In this document: in pieces, positions 1 through 8,098 of the stretch
Numbering within the stretch: position 1 is the stretch's first letter
Layout of the letters: each line of letters starts with the position of its first letter
Assembly (NCBI GenBank): GCA_019637195.1
Contig: JAHBWA010000009.1
Location: 52,960-116,959, forward strand
Origin: Labilithrix sp.
GTDB lineage: Bacteria > Myxococcota_A > Polyangia > Polyangiales > Polyangiaceae
Reading direction: 5' to 3'
DNA length: 64,000 bases
Made by a program: the position numbers and the translations under genes
The notes under the pieces: generated by a model
What the model saw: only the letters and a program-made list of their open reading frames with translations
Database searches by the model: none
What the model was told of the DNA's origin: nothing

Positions 1-449
1 TCGGGCCCGACCTCACCGCCTCGGGCTGGGACGAGCCCGAGGCGATCGCGCGCCTCCGGGCGCTCCCGGATCGCGCGATCGCCGAGGCGCTGCTCGTGCA
101 GCGCGCCGTCGCGGGCATCGGCAACGTCTACAAGTCGGAGGTGTGCTTCCTCGAGCGCGTCGATCCCCGCACCCGGCTCTCGGAGCTCGACGACGCCGAG
201 CTCCAGGCGCTCCTCCGGCGCGCGAGCGCCCTGCTCCGCGCGAACGTCGGGGACGGACCGCGCGTGACGCGGCGCTCGCTCGGCGGCTCGCGGCTCTGGG
301 TCTACGGACGCGGCGGGCGCGCGTGCCTGCGCTGCGGGACGCCGATCGTCCGCTTCCTCCAGGGCGCGCCGCCCGGGCGCTCGACCTACGCGTGCCCGAC
401 GTGCCAGCCGGCGCGCCCCGCGCGATCCGCGGGCGGAGCCCGGCCGTGA
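1..449 (+). CDS. Fpg/Nei-family DNA glycosylase, C-terminal part (5' end outside window)
   Basis: This is a base-excision-repair enzyme that removes oxidised bases and nicks the DNA. The window holds only the last ~148 codons; the frame is open from base 3 and there is no start. The helix-two-turn-helix signature GIGNVYKSE is intact. It is followed by a zinc finger of the form C-x2-C-x19-C-x2-C-Q, with the conserved GRSTYACPTCQ end that contacts DNA. The catalytic N-terminal proline is outside the window, so Fpg (MutM) cannot be separated from Nei here. The stop codon overlaps the GTG start of the next gene (GTGA), so the two are probably co-translated. Confidence 0.9.
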   Translation, partial: GPDLTASGWDEPEAIARLRALPDRAIAEALLVQRAVAGIGNVYKSEVCFLERVDPRTRLSELDDAELQALLRRASALLRANVGDGPRVTRRSLGGSRLWVYGRGGRACLRCGTPIVRFLQGAPPGRSTYACPTCQPARPARSAGGARP

Positions 450-1012
450 GCGAGACCCCGGCAGCCCGCCTCGCCCGCCTCGACGCCGAGCTCGCGAAGG
501 AGTTCCCTCGCTTCCGGATCCTGAAGAAGCGCGCGAGCGCGCTACAGAAGGCGATCCACGTCGCGCTGGCGGTCATCACGCTCGGCGGCCAGCGCGTGTA
601 TCTTACACGCTATCATACGGTCCTCTTCGGCACGCTCTGGGTCCCCGACGCCTGGGACGCGATGACCGACGACGACAAGTACATCTTGCTCCGGCACGAG
701 CGCGTCCACCTCCGGCAGCGCGCGCGCATGGGCGACGCCGTGATGAGCTTCGTCTACCTCTTCCCGTTCTTCCCGCTCTTCCTCGCGTACGGGCGCGCCC
801 GCATCGAGTGGGAGGCGTACGTCGAGACCCTCCGCGCGACCGCCGAGGTCTACGGCGTGGACGCGGCCGAGGCGCTCCGCGCGCACATCAAGCAGCGCTT
901 CGTCGGCCCGGAGTACGGGTGGATGTGGCCGTTCCCGGGCGCGATCGACCGCTGGTTCGACGAGGCCATGGCCGACGTCCGCGCGGAGTACGGCGCGCCG
1001 CCGTCGCGCTGA
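446..1012 (+). CDS. Hypothetical protein with HExxH motif (possible membrane metalloprotease)
   Basis: A protein of 188 residues with no named family that I recognise. It contains HERVHLRQ, a HExxH zinc-binding signature. A hydrophobic stretch follows (about residues 95-112, MSFVYLFPFFPLFLAYG), then EWEAY, whose glutamate could be the third zinc ligand, as in gluzincin-type peptidases. The GTG start overlaps the glycosylase stop, which fixes the start and suggests one transcript. A short AT-rich patch inside the gene (595-609) forms a perfect 6-bp inverted repeat and uses codons that are rare here, such as TTA. Protease activity is inferred from the motif and spacing only. Confidence 0.65.
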   Translation: MSETPAARLARLDAELAKEFPRFRILKKRASALQKAIHVALAVITLGGQRVYLTRYHTVLFGTLWVPDAWDAMTDDDKYILLRHERVHLRQRARMGDAVMSFVYLFPFFPLFLAYGRARIEWEAYVETLRATAEVYGVDAAEALRAHIKQRFVGPEYGWMWPFPGAIDRWFDEAMADVRAEYGAPPSR

Positions 1013-1103
1013 GGCGCGTCGAGCGGCCGACGTGCGCGCGGAGCACGCCGTCACGCTGACGCGCGCGTCGAGCGGTCGACGTTCGCGCGGAGCGCGCCGC
1101 CGG
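1007..1103. repeat. Imperfect tandem duplication of a gene end and spacer (~47 bp)
   Basis: The segment starting at the stop codon of the HExxH gene (cgctga, 1007) is repeated from 1054, again starting cgctga. The shared text includes gcgtcgagcgg and cgcgcggagc, with a few mismatches and a 2-base indel. No gene is visible between 1013 and 1222 apart from this repeat. Confidence 0.7.
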
Positions 1104-1231
1104 GACGGGCGCCGAACCGAGGCTCATCCGCGGCGATGCGGCTCCGGGCCACGACATCGCGAGCGCGCGAAAAGCGTGAGGTCGACACATTTCGCTTTCA
1201 CTCCCGCGCGGGCGCGGGGACCATGCGCGCC

Positions 1232-2188
1232 ATGGATCCCTGGGCGCCGATCAACGGCATCTCACTCGAACGCTACGCGGAGCTCTCCGCGGAGGTCGCG
1301 GACACGCAGGACGGCGAGAAGCAGGCCGAGATCGTCGGAAAGCTCGGGGTCGCGCGGCCCGACTGGGAGGCCGCGAAGTCCGGCTGGACGGCGCGCATGC
1401 AAGACATGTCGCTCATGGGTCAGGTCGCGACGCGCTTCATGCCGCTCTATCAGGCGGCGCTCGCGAAGAAGTCCGGCGGCACCCCGCAGATCAGCTTCGA
1501 AGACTACGTCGCGATGAGCGGCTGCGTCCCGGTGATCGGCTACGAGGGGATGCTGCAGCACTACAAGGTCACCTCCGCGCAGTGGACGACGATCGCGGGC
1601 CACTGGAACTCGGTCATCCCGACGAGCCCGCAGTACGCGCAGTATGGCCTGCTCGTGCAGCAGGAGGCCGCCCGCATCCGCGCGGGCGGGCAGCCGAAGC
1701 CGGTGACGCTCGGCGCGCCCGCTCCGCAGGCTCCGGCGATGCCCGGCGCTCCGGCGATGCCCGGCGCTCCGGCGATGCCCGGCGGCGCCGCGCAGAACCC
1801 GTACGCCCAGCACGGCGCACCGGCGCACAACCCGTACGCCCAGCAGGGCGCGCCGGCGCACAACCCGTACGCTCAGCAGGGCGCGCCAGCGCACAACCCG
1901 TACGCTCAGCCGAACCCGTACGGCCAGCACGGGCACTATAACCCCCACGCGCAGAGCGCCGGCGCGCAGTTCGAGAGCGCGTTCAGCTCGTTCAGCAACG
2001 CGGTCGGCTCCTTCGTCGACAACGCCGTCGGCGGCTTCGGCGTCGGCTCGCGCGTGATGGTCCAGTGGTCCGACGGCAACCGCTATCCCGGGACCGTCGC
2101 CGCGGCGCAGCCCGGCCAGCTCGAGGTCGCCTTCCCGGACGGACGCCGCGTGTGGGTGCCGCTGGCGTACGTCAGCAAGGTCTACTGA
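1232..2188 (+). CDS. Hypothetical protein with NPYAQ-repeat linker and Tudor-like C-terminus
   Basis: About 318 residues in three parts. An N-terminal helical region (about 1-160) starts MDPWAPINGISLERYAEL and has paired Trp/Ile-rich segments typical of a small repeated fold. A low-complexity linker follows, with three APAMPG units and four HNPYAQQGAPA-like units. The C-terminal ~50 residues read as a compact beta barrel resembling Tudor or agenet domains, with GSRVMVQWSDG and YPGTV. The start at 1232 is chosen because GGGGA (1216-1220) is too close to the alternative ATG at 1223. The protein has no signal peptide and is probably cytoplasmic. The Tudor-like label rests on motif shape; function is unknown. 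Confidence 0.75.
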   Translation: MDPWAPINGISLERYAELSAEVADTQDGEKQAEIVGKLGVARPDWEAAKSGWTARMQDMSLMGQVATRFMPLYQAALAKKSGGTPQISFEDYVAMSGCVPVIGYEGMLQHYKVTSAQWTTIAGHWNSVIPTSPQYAQYGLLVQQEAARIRAGGQPKPVTLGAPAPQAPAMPGAPAMPGAPAMPGGAAQNPYAQHGAPAHNPYAQQGAPAHNPYAQQGAPAHNPYAQPNPYGQHGHYNPHAQSAGAQFESAFSSFSNAVGSFVDNAVGGFGVGSRVMVQWSDGNRYPGTVAAAQPGQLEVAFPDGRRVWVPLAYVSKVY

Positions 2189-2204
2189 CGGAGGCAACGC
2201 CGCG

Positions 2205-2303
2205 CGAGGCGCCGACGTCGCGCGAGGCCGCCGACGTCGCGCGTGACCGCCCCGCGCGAGGCCGCCGACGTCGCGCGTGACCGCCCCCGCGCGAGGCCGC
2301 CGC
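2205..2303. repeat. 34-35 bp direct repeats in a convergent spacer
   Basis: At least three consecutive copies of a unit containing cgcgaggccgccgacgtcgc start near 2221, 2255 and 2290. A partial, earlier copy lies near 2204. The repeats fill the spacer after the Tudor-like gene. No open frame with plausible composition spans them. Confidence 0.7.
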
Positions 2304-2372
2304 CACTGCGCGATCCGGACGGGACCTCACGCCACGCGGCGGCGACGATTGGCCGTCGCGAACGACGGCCTC

Positions 2373-2538
2373 CACGCCGCTACCGCCCGGTCACTTGTTG
2401 CGCGCGTAGACGTGCACGCCGACGCGGCCCGCGCCCTTCGTCGCCGCGACGTCGACACGCCGCTGCCGCCCGGTCACTTGTTGCGCGCGTAGACGTGCAC
2501 GCCGACGCGGCCCGCGCCCTTCGTCGCCGCGACGTCGA
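2373..2538. repeat. 83-bp perfect-length tandem duplication covering a gene 3' end
   Basis: Bases 2373-2455 and 2456-2538 are the same 83-bp unit with a single difference (2382 versus 2465). The second unit contains the last ~21 codons and stop (2474-2476) of the leftward lipoprotein gene. The first unit is an extra copy lying downstream of that stop. Because 83 is not a multiple of three, the extra copy cannot extend the protein in frame. Confidence 0.95.
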
Positions 2539-3097
2539 GCTTGTAGGGCACCGCGATCGGGACGATCGGGCAGAGCGCCGCCGTGCCCTTGCCGATGACC
2601 GGCATGTTCTTGTCGTTCGCGCCCGACTTCCCGGCTTCGACGTTGAAGAGCGGCGGCCCATAGAGCTTCACGTCGAGCTTGTCGACGTTGCCCGGCGGGG
2701 AGTTGGCGATGATCGTGTAGCAGCGGTTCGGCGCGAGCGTGATCATCATCCCGAAGTGCTCCCCCTCCTTGAGGGTCGCGCGACCGGCGGCGCCTTCCTT
2801 CTCCATCTTCGGCGCGAGCTTCGGCGCGGCGGTCGTGACGGCGAGATCGATCGCCGAGTCGAGCGCCGCTTCGCCGAGCGCCACGGCCCCGCCCGCGTCG
2901 CCGCCGGTGAAGAACGTCGGACCGGCGTCCTCGACCTCCGCGACGCCGGCCTCTTCGGGCGCGCCGGCCTCGACCTCGGCCCCGGCGTCGGGCGTCGCGG
3001 TCGGCGTCACCGGCGGGTTCGGCTTCTTCGACGAGCACGCCGCGACGACGACGGCGGCGGTGACGAGCGTGGCGGCGGTGACCAGGGTCTTTCGCAT
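2474..3097 (-). CDS. Lipoprotein of unknown function
   Basis: 207 residues, starting with a lipoprotein signal (MRKTLVTAATLVTAAVVVAAC, lipobox VAAC). An acidic Pro/Ala/Glu linker of ~40 residues follows, rich in DAG and EAG. The mature C-terminal domain (about 90-207) has GEHFGMMITLAPNRCYTII and ends in GVHVYARNK. It reads like a small beta-sandwich, but I cannot name the family. The start lies 8 bases after the stop of the upstream leftward gene, so the two form an operon. The 3' end is duplicated in tandem downstream. Confidence 0.8.
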   Translation of the reverse strand: MRKTLVTAATLVTAAVVVAACSSKKPNPPVTPTATPDAGAEVEAGAPEEAGVAEVEDAGPTFFTGGDAGGAVALGEAALDSAIDLAVTTAAPKLAPKMEKEGAAGRATLKEGEHFGMMITLAPNRCYTIIANSPPGNVDKLDVKLYGPPLFNVEAGKSGANDKNMPVIGKGTAALCPIVPIAVPYKLDVAATKGAGRVGVHVYARNK

Positions 3098-3105
3098 GGC
3101 GCGCC

Positions 3106-4215
3106 TTATATCACGTCGACGTTCAGCGTCGCGCCACCGTCGGGCTTCGGCGTGATCCGGGCGGAGAGCTTCGACCAGGGACCGTTGCCGTCGTTCTGGT
3201 CGGCCTCGACGAGGCGAGCCGCCGCGGCGAGCAGCTCGGGCGACGGATCGATCGCGCGGAGGTCCCCCGACGCGTCGTTGGCCGCGAGGAGGACGACGAG
3301 CCGTCGCCCCTCGTCCGCCCTGGTCTCGGGCTCGATCCGGAGCACGAAGAGCGCCTGCTGAAAGCCGGGCACGGCCTTCGCGAAGACCGCGAGCACCGCG
3401 CTGGCGACCGGCAGGAAGATGCTGCGCGACGGCTCCCGGACCCTCCGCTCGGGCTCGGGCGCCCGCGTCGACGGGCTCCGCCCAGCCGTCCGCGGGCCAT
3501 AGATCTCGCGGATCGGCGGAAGCGAGCGATGCGCCGGCGGCTGCGAAGAGCGGCGCGCGGCAGGCGGCGTCGAGCTCCGCGCCGCCGGCGGCGTCGAGCG
3601 CGTGCCCGCGGCCGGCGACGAGCGACGCGCCGGCGCCGGCCAACCCGCGGCCGGGGGCCAGCTCGCCACCGGCGACGAGCGATCCGCCGGCGGCGACGAG
3701 CGGGCGACCGGAGGCGGCGGCACCGAGTACCGCGAAGGATCGACCGACTCACCGTCGCGTGGACGCGGAGAGTCGAAGAGGCCGATGAACGTGAGCTCCT
3801 CCTCCGTCCGCCGGAGCTCGACCCCCTCGCCGTGGGCGACGAGCACGCCGAGCCGCACCAGCGCGTACGCGTCCGGTTCGTCCAGCTCCCCGACGACGCT
3901 CATCGAGAGCTGCGGAACGCCGCGCGCCTGCCCCTCGCGCGAGATGACCTCGGCGTGCGTCGTCGTCGCGATCGACGAGCGACCCGCCCAGTCCCAGCGG
4001 AGGATGCGATCCCGCACGACGTAGCGCGCGAGCACGTCGCCGTACCAGCGTCCGATGACGTCGCCGCGCCGCGTCTCCCACGTCGCGATCCGCGAGACCG
4101 AGTCGTACCGAACCTCCTCGCCTCGCTCCGTGCGCGCGCGCTCACGCTCGACCAGCCGGCGCAGCTCGAGCTGGAGGAGAACGGCGAGCTGGCGTGTGGC
4201 CTCGTCGAGGGGCAT
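3106..4215 (-). CDS. Hypothetical protein with Ser/Pro-rich linker
   Basis: 369 residues. The N-terminal ~165 residues form a folded Arg/Glu-rich domain (MPLDEATRQLAVLLQLELRR, then alternating charged and aromatic strands). A long low-complexity linker made of RSSPPA and ARSSTPPA units follows. The C-terminal ~110 residues form a second domain (FQQALFVLRIEPET, PSPELLAAAARLVEADQ). There is no signal peptide. The ATG at 4215 is preceded by AAAGG at ~12 bases. The gene is first in a two-gene operon with the lipoprotein 8 bp downstream and is divergent from the gene at 4365. No function is assigned. Confidence 0.7.
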   Translation of the reverse strand: MPLDEATRQLAVLLQLELRRLVERERARTERGEEVRYDSVSRIATWETRRGDVIGRWYGDVLARYVVRDRILRWDWAGRSSIATTTHAEVISREGQARGVPQLSMSVVGELDEPDAYALVRLGVLVAHGEGVELRRTEEELTFIGLFDSPRPRDGESVDPSRYSVPPPPVARSSPPADRSSPVASWPPAAGWPAPARRSSPAAGTRSTPPAARSSTPPAARRSSQPPAHRSLPPIREIYGPRTAGRSPSTRAPEPERRVREPSRSIFLPVASAVLAVFAKAVPGFQQALFVLRIEPETRADEGRRLVVLLAANDASGDLRAIDPSPELLAAAARLVEADQNDGNGPWSKLSARITPKPDGGATLNVDVI

Positions 4216-4364
4216 CGGTCGAAACCGCCTTTGCTGGCTTCTACCATCGGCGGCCGGATCCTTGTAGGTTAGCGTGGCTCGACGCGCCGCAACGAGGCCC
4301 GACGAGCGCGCCGTGAGAGCTCTGCACGGCCTCCCCAGGAGTCGACCGGTCAAGGAGATCGAGG

Positions 4365-4871
4365 ATGTCGCTTTCGCGTAAATCGAGGCGTGGAGAAGGC
4401 TCACCGGTGATCGAAGAGCGCACCCGAGGTCGGGCAGCGCGTCGCACCCTCTTCGCGCTCGCCGTCAGCGGCGCCATCCCGCTGCTGCTCGCCGGCTGCC
4501 CCAAGAAGGAGACGCCCGCCTTCGACGCCGGACTTCCTCCGCCCCCTCCCGAGGAGGACGTGTCGGCGCCGCTCGTGTTGATGGAGGAGGACGCCGGCGA
4601 GGAGCTCGACACCGGCGTCGACGCGCCGGCGAAGTACACGGGCCCGGCGGTCAACGCCAACGTGGCTCGCCTCCGGCAGTGCTGCAACCAGCTCGCCGCC
4701 GAGGCGAAGCGCATGGGCTCGTCGCCCGAGGCGGGCATGTTCTCCGCCGCCGCCGCGCAGTGCAGCACCATGGCCGCGCAGGCGGGCCCTAAGGGCACCG
4801 CGCCCGAGCTCGGCGTGCTGCGCGGCGTGCTCGCCGGACGGACCATCCCGGCCGTCTGCGCCGGCTTCTGA
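4365..4871 (+). CDS. Cysteine-containing lipoprotein of unknown function
   Basis: 168 residues. A long arginine-rich n-region leads into the hydrophobic segment LFALAVSGAIPLLLAGC, with lipobox LAGC. A short Pro/Asp-rich linker and an alpha-helical domain follow, with RLRQCCNQLAAEAKRM and QCSTMAAQAG. The CC pair and the later Cys residues could make disulphides in the periplasm. AAGGAG at 4352-4357 sits about 7 bases before the ATG and fixes the start. The gene lies tail-to-tail with thiL. Similar small lipoproteins are common in Polyangia; no function is known to me. Confidence 0.8.
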   Translation: MSLSRKSRRGEGSPVIEERTRGRAARRTLFALAVSGAIPLLLAGCPKKETPAFDAGLPPPPPEEDVSAPLVLMEEDAGEELDTGVDAPAKYTGPAVNANVARLRQCCNQLAAEAKRMGSSPEAGMFSAAAAQCSTMAAQAGPKGTAPELGVLRGVLAGRTIPAVCAGF

Positions 4872-4906
4872 CCGAGGCGCACCGCCCGGGCGCCGCGACG
4901 CGCGGC

Positions 4907-5887
4907 TCACCCGAAGTGGTCGAAGCCGCGCGGATCGACGGCGCTCCGGGCGCCGTCGGCCCGGAGCAGCGCGACGCCCGCGGGGCCGGGCTCGACCACA
5001 CCGACGCGATCGAACCCCGCGAGCGGTGACGCGCTCGTCGCGAGCAGCGCGTAGTCCTCGCCTCCGCCGTAGACGACGACGTCGAGGAGATCGCGGCCGA
5101 GCAGCGCCGCCGCGGGCAGGAGCAGAGCTCCCGAAGCCCGCTCGGTGAGGAGAGCCTCGTCGAAGACGAGCGTGACCGCGCTCGCCTCGGCCAGGTGAGC
5201 GGCGTCGCGCGCGAGACCGTCGGAGACGTCGACCGCGGCGCTCACGAGCGCGCCCATCGCGAGGCCGAGATCGACGAGCGCGCGCGGCCGGCGCCAGGCC
5301 TCGACGCACGCAGCGACGTTGGGATCGTCGAGGTGCTCGCCGCGCTGGAGCGCGAGGAGCCCGAGGCCCGCCATCCCGACGGCGCCCGCGAGGTAGACGC
5401 CGTCGCCCGCGCGCGCGCCGCGCCGGAGGACTGGACGCTCGGCGCGACCGAGGAGCGTCGTCGTGATCGACGTCTCGCGTCCGCGCGCCAGGTTGCCGCC
5501 CACGACCGGCGCGGCGACCTCGCGCGCCGCGTCCGCCTGCCCGCGGGCGAGCGCGTCGAGCGCGTCGTCGTCGACCGCGTCGGACAGCGCCAGCGCCGAG
5601 AGCGCCGCGACCGGCGTGGCCCCCATGGCGGCGAGATCGCTCGCGGCGGCCATGAAGCTCCGCCAGCCGACGTCCTCCCAGCCGAGCCAGTCGAGCCGGA
5701 AGTGCGTGCCGTCGACCTGCGCGTCGATCGTCCAGACCAAAGACGCGTCGACGGGATCGAGGACGGCGGCGTCATCGCCGATCCCGACGCCGATCCCCGA
5801 CGCCCCCGGGACGCCGAGCCGGCGCGCGAGCAGCGCGACGCGCGCCGCCTCGGTCCCGGCGCGCCGGCCGTCGCGCTCCCGGCTCAC
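4907..5887 (-). CDS. thiL: Thiamine-monophosphate kinase
   Basis: ThiL phosphorylates thiamine monophosphate with ATP to give thiamine pyrophosphate, the last step of the pathway. It is 326 residues, the normal size. Family motifs are in order: GIGDDAAVL (about 35-43), DAQVDGTHF (about 55-63), DLAAMGATP (84-92), VVGGNLARG, DVSDGLARDAAHLAEA and the late YGGGEDYALL. The usual GGDTTRG is GGNLARG here, a mild change in the Mg/ATP site. The GTG start overlaps the stop of the histidine kinase (GTGA), making thiL the third gene of the GTPase-kinase-thiL operon. Confidence 0.93.
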   Translation of the reverse strand: MSRERDGRRAGTEAARVALLARRLGVPGASGIGVGIGDDAAVLDPVDASLVWTIDAQVDGTHFRLDWLGWEDVGWRSFMAAASDLAAMGATPVAALSALALSDAVDDDALDALARGQADAAREVAAPVVGGNLARGRETSITTTLLGRAERPVLRRGARAGDGVYLAGAVGMAGLGLLALQRGEHLDDPNVAACVEAWRRPRALVDLGLAMGALVSAAVDVSDGLARDAAHLAEASAVTLVFDEALLTERASGALLLPAAALLGRDLLDVVVYGGGEDYALLATSASPLAGFDRVGVVEPGPAGVALLRADGARSAVDPRGFDHFG

Positions 5888-7347
5888 GCGAGCGCCGGCG
5901 GGACGCGCGACGGCAGCGCCGCGCGGCGCGTCTGCGCGGACGGGAGGTTGACGACGAACACCGTCCCGTTCGGCTCGTTGCCCTCGACCGAGACCTGACC
6001 GCCGTGCGCGTCGACGATCCGCTTGACGATCGAGAGGCCGAGCCCGGTGCCCCCGTACTCGCGCGTCGAGGACGAGTCGACCTGGTAGAACGCCTCGAAC
6101 ACCTTGGCGCGCTCGGCGGCCGGGATGCCGATGCCCGTATCGGAGACGCGGACCTCGACCTGCTTGAGCAGCGGCGCGAGCAGCGCCGCGCCCGCGGACT
6201 CGTCGTCGTCTTCGTCGCCGCCGTCCGACGCCGCCGCGCCCGCGGTGACGCGCGCGCGCACCGTGACCTTGCCGCCCTTGGGCGTGAACTTCACCGCGTT
6301 GTCGACGAGGTTGATGAACACCTGACGGAGGCGCTCGGCGTCGGCGGCGAGCTCGCACGGCACGTCGTCGGAGTCGAGCGCGAGCTCGACCTCCTTCTTC
6401 CGAGCGACCGGCGCGAGCGTGGTGATGACCTCCTTCAGGATCGGACCGATCTGCGCCGGCGCCTGGCGGAGGCTCATCGTCCCGCTCTCGAGCTTGGACA
6501 GATCGAGCAGCCCCATGATGAGGCGGAGGAGCTGCTCGCCCTTCGCGTGGATCGTGCGGACGTACTCCTGCTGCTCGGACGAGAGCTCCCCGGCGATGCC
6601 CTCGGCGAGCATCTCGCTGTAGCCGATGATCGACGTCAGCGGCGTCCGCAGCTCGTGGCTCATCGTCGCGAGGAAGTTCGACTTGAGCCGGTCGACCTCC
6701 TTGAGTCGCGTGAGCGTCTGCTCGAGACGCGTCGTCTTGTCCTGCAGCTCGCGGTAGCTCTCGCGCACGCTGTAGAGGTGCAGCTTGCTCGTCACCCAGG
6801 CTTTGTGGCTCGAGAAGATGATGAGCTCGAGGGTCTCCTTCAGGTGACCGGCGATGCGGTGGAGCGCCTCCTGCTTGACGCGCGGGACCTTGGCCGCGAG
6901 CTCGCTCGCCTGGACGACGTCGAGGCGCTTGTCGGCCTGCGCGAGCGACGGCGGCGGCTCGCGCAGGCCCGCCGGCGCGTACGGGCCGAGGACGATGCGC
7001 CCGACGCGCCGGCCTTCGTGGACCAGCGAGACGATGTGGTACGCGAGCCCGGTGAAGCACGGGTGCGTGACCTCGCCGTCGTCGCCCGGCGCGACGCTCT
7101 TGGCCGCGCTCACGGTCGCGCCGCACGCGACGCGCGAGCCTGGCACCTCGTTGACGTAGCGGCACAGCTCGAGGTCGTTCGCCACGTTCGCGAGGAGCGC
7201 GCCCTGCGAGGCGTAGACTCGCACGCCGATGCCGAAGAGCGCGTGGATGCTCTTGCAGAGATCGTCGAGCGCCTCGCGATCGACGACGTCCTCGAGGACG
7301 ATCGGCTGATCGCCGACGACGTCCTGGCTGGGGGGGACCTCGCTCAT
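5884..7347 (-). CDS. Sensor histidine kinase with PocR-type sensory domain
   Basis: 487 residues, no transmembrane segment, so cytoplasmic. Residues ~25-125 match a PocR sensory domain: LCKSIHALFGI, cysteines at 31, 62, 75 and 97, and HPCFTGLAYHI. PocR domains bind small ligands, with conserved cysteines. A helical linker (about 160-220) leads to a HisKA domain with FLATMSHELRTP (His231) and an HATPase domain: LVDNAVKF (N box), DTGIGIP (G1) and GGTGLGLSI (G2). A very acidic insert (about 369-389) interrupts the ATPase domain. The ATG overlaps the stop of the MglA-like gene (ATGA). No cognate response regulator is adjacent. Confidence 0.9.
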   Translation of the reverse strand: MSEVPPSQDVVGDQPIVLEDVVDREALDDLCKSIHALFGIGVRVYASQGALLANVANDLELCRYVNEVPGSRVACGATVSAAKSVAPGDDGEVTHPCFTGLAYHIVSLVHEGRRVGRIVLGPYAPAGLREPPPSLAQADKRLDVVQASELAAKVPRVKQEALHRIAGHLKETLELIIFSSHKAWVTSKLHLYSVRESYRELQDKTTRLEQTLTRLKEVDRLKSNFLATMSHELRTPLTSIIGYSEMLAEGIAGELSSEQQEYVRTIHAKGEQLLRLIMGLLDLSKLESGTMSLRQAPAQIGPILKEVITTLAPVARKKEVELALDSDDVPCELAADAERLRQVFINLVDNAVKFTPKGGKVTVRARVTAGAAASDGGDEDDDESAGAALLAPLLKQVEVRVSDTGIGIPAAERAKVFEAFYQVDSSSTREYGGTGLGLSIVKRIVDAHGGQVSVEGNEPNGTVFVVNLPSAQTRRAALPSRVPPALA

Positions 7348-8072
7348 GCGCCCCCCTTCCCGGCGCGGACGCCGCCGACGTGCGCGTCGCAAAGCATCCG
7401 CGCCTTGCCCTCGTAGCCGAGGCTCGCCGCGGCCTTCGCCAGGAACTCGTCCGGCTGGATGCCGAGCTTGCGCGTGAGGTCGTGCTCGCCGTCGAGCTTG
7501 CGCCACGCGCGCTCGAGCAGCCCGAAGAACGACTCCATCACCCCCTGGCCGTGGACCGCCGACGCCTTGAACACGGGCTCCTTGCCGCGCCGCGCGAGGT
7601 CGTCGATCTCCGCGTCGCTCCGCACGTTCGGGAGGTCGCGCTTGTTGAACTGGATGACGAGGGGGACGTCGCGCATCGAGCGCCCGAGCTCCTTCAGGTT
7701 CGTCCGGAGATCGAGGAACGACGCCGCGTTGTTCTCCGTCTCGGCGACCTGCGAGTCGGCGATGAACGCGACGGCGTCGGCGCCCTGCAGCACGAGGCGG
7801 CGCGTCGAGGCGTGGACGACCTGGCCGGGGACGGTGAAGACCTTCACACGGAGGTTCATCGCGCCGCCCTCCGTCTCCGCCTTGAAGACGAGCGGCAGCA
7901 TGTCGAAGAAGAGCGTGCGGTCGTCCTTCGTCTCGAGCGTCATGAGCCTTCCGCGGCTGTCGGCCCGCGTCAGCTCGTGGAGCGCCTTGAGGTTGGTGGT
8001 CTTCCCGCTCAGCGCAGGCCCGTAATAAACGAGCTTGATGGCGACTTCTCGTGCGGCGAAATTCAGCTGCAA
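7344..8072 (-). CDS. MglA-like small Ras-superfamily GTPase
   Basis: 242 residues. The P-loop is GPALSGKTTN (18-27), the switch II region is VFTVPGQ (78-84) and the G4 motif is NKRD (143-146). The usual DxxG aspartate is replaced by Thr80 (TVPGQ). In Myxococcus xanthus MglA, the polarity switch for gliding, the same position is also a threonine. The protein is longer than M. xanthus MglA by a ~45-residue C-terminal helix region. The start is TTG at 8072, giving the family N-terminus MQLNFAAREV. There is no MglB/roadblock partner next to it; instead it is coupled to a PocR kinase, so it is probably an MglA paralogue. Confidence 0.9.
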   Translation of the reverse strand: MQLNFAAREVAIKLVYYGPALSGKTTNLKALHELTRADSRGRLMTLETKDDRTLFFDMLPLVFKAETEGGAMNLRVKVFTVPGQVVHASTRRLVLQGADAVAFIADSQVAETENNAASFLDLRTNLKELGRSMRDVPLVIQFNKRDLPNVRSDAEIDDLARRGKEPVFKASAVHGQGVMESFFGLLERAWRKLDGEHDLTRKLGIQPDEFLAKAAASLGYEGKARMLCDAHVGGVRAGKGGA

Positions 8073-8082
8073 GGCGCAAACG

Positions 8083-8092
8083 ATCGTATCAT
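8083..8092. promoter_or_regulatory. Overlapping divergent -10 elements between the GTPase and peroxiredoxin genes
   Basis: Only 26 bp separate the two divergent start codons. On the + strand TATCAT (8087-8092) lies 6 bases before the GTG at 8099. On the - strand TACGAT (8088-8083) lies 10 bases before the TTG at 8072. Neither gene has a Shine-Dalgarno in this space, which fits leaderless or near-leaderless transcripts. The -35 regions would lie inside the opposite genes. Confidence 0.5.
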
Positions 8093-8098
8093 GGTCGC

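Noticed and set aside
595..609. Regulatory hairpin inside the HExxH gene (cgtgta-tct-tacacg)
   Set aside because: It lies within a coding region, is only 6 bp, and there is no nearby start or stop to act on.
2373..2538. Insertion sequence or attachment site as cause of the duplication
   Set aside because: No transposase, integrase or terminal inverted repeats are nearby, and the unit is a direct tandem copy.
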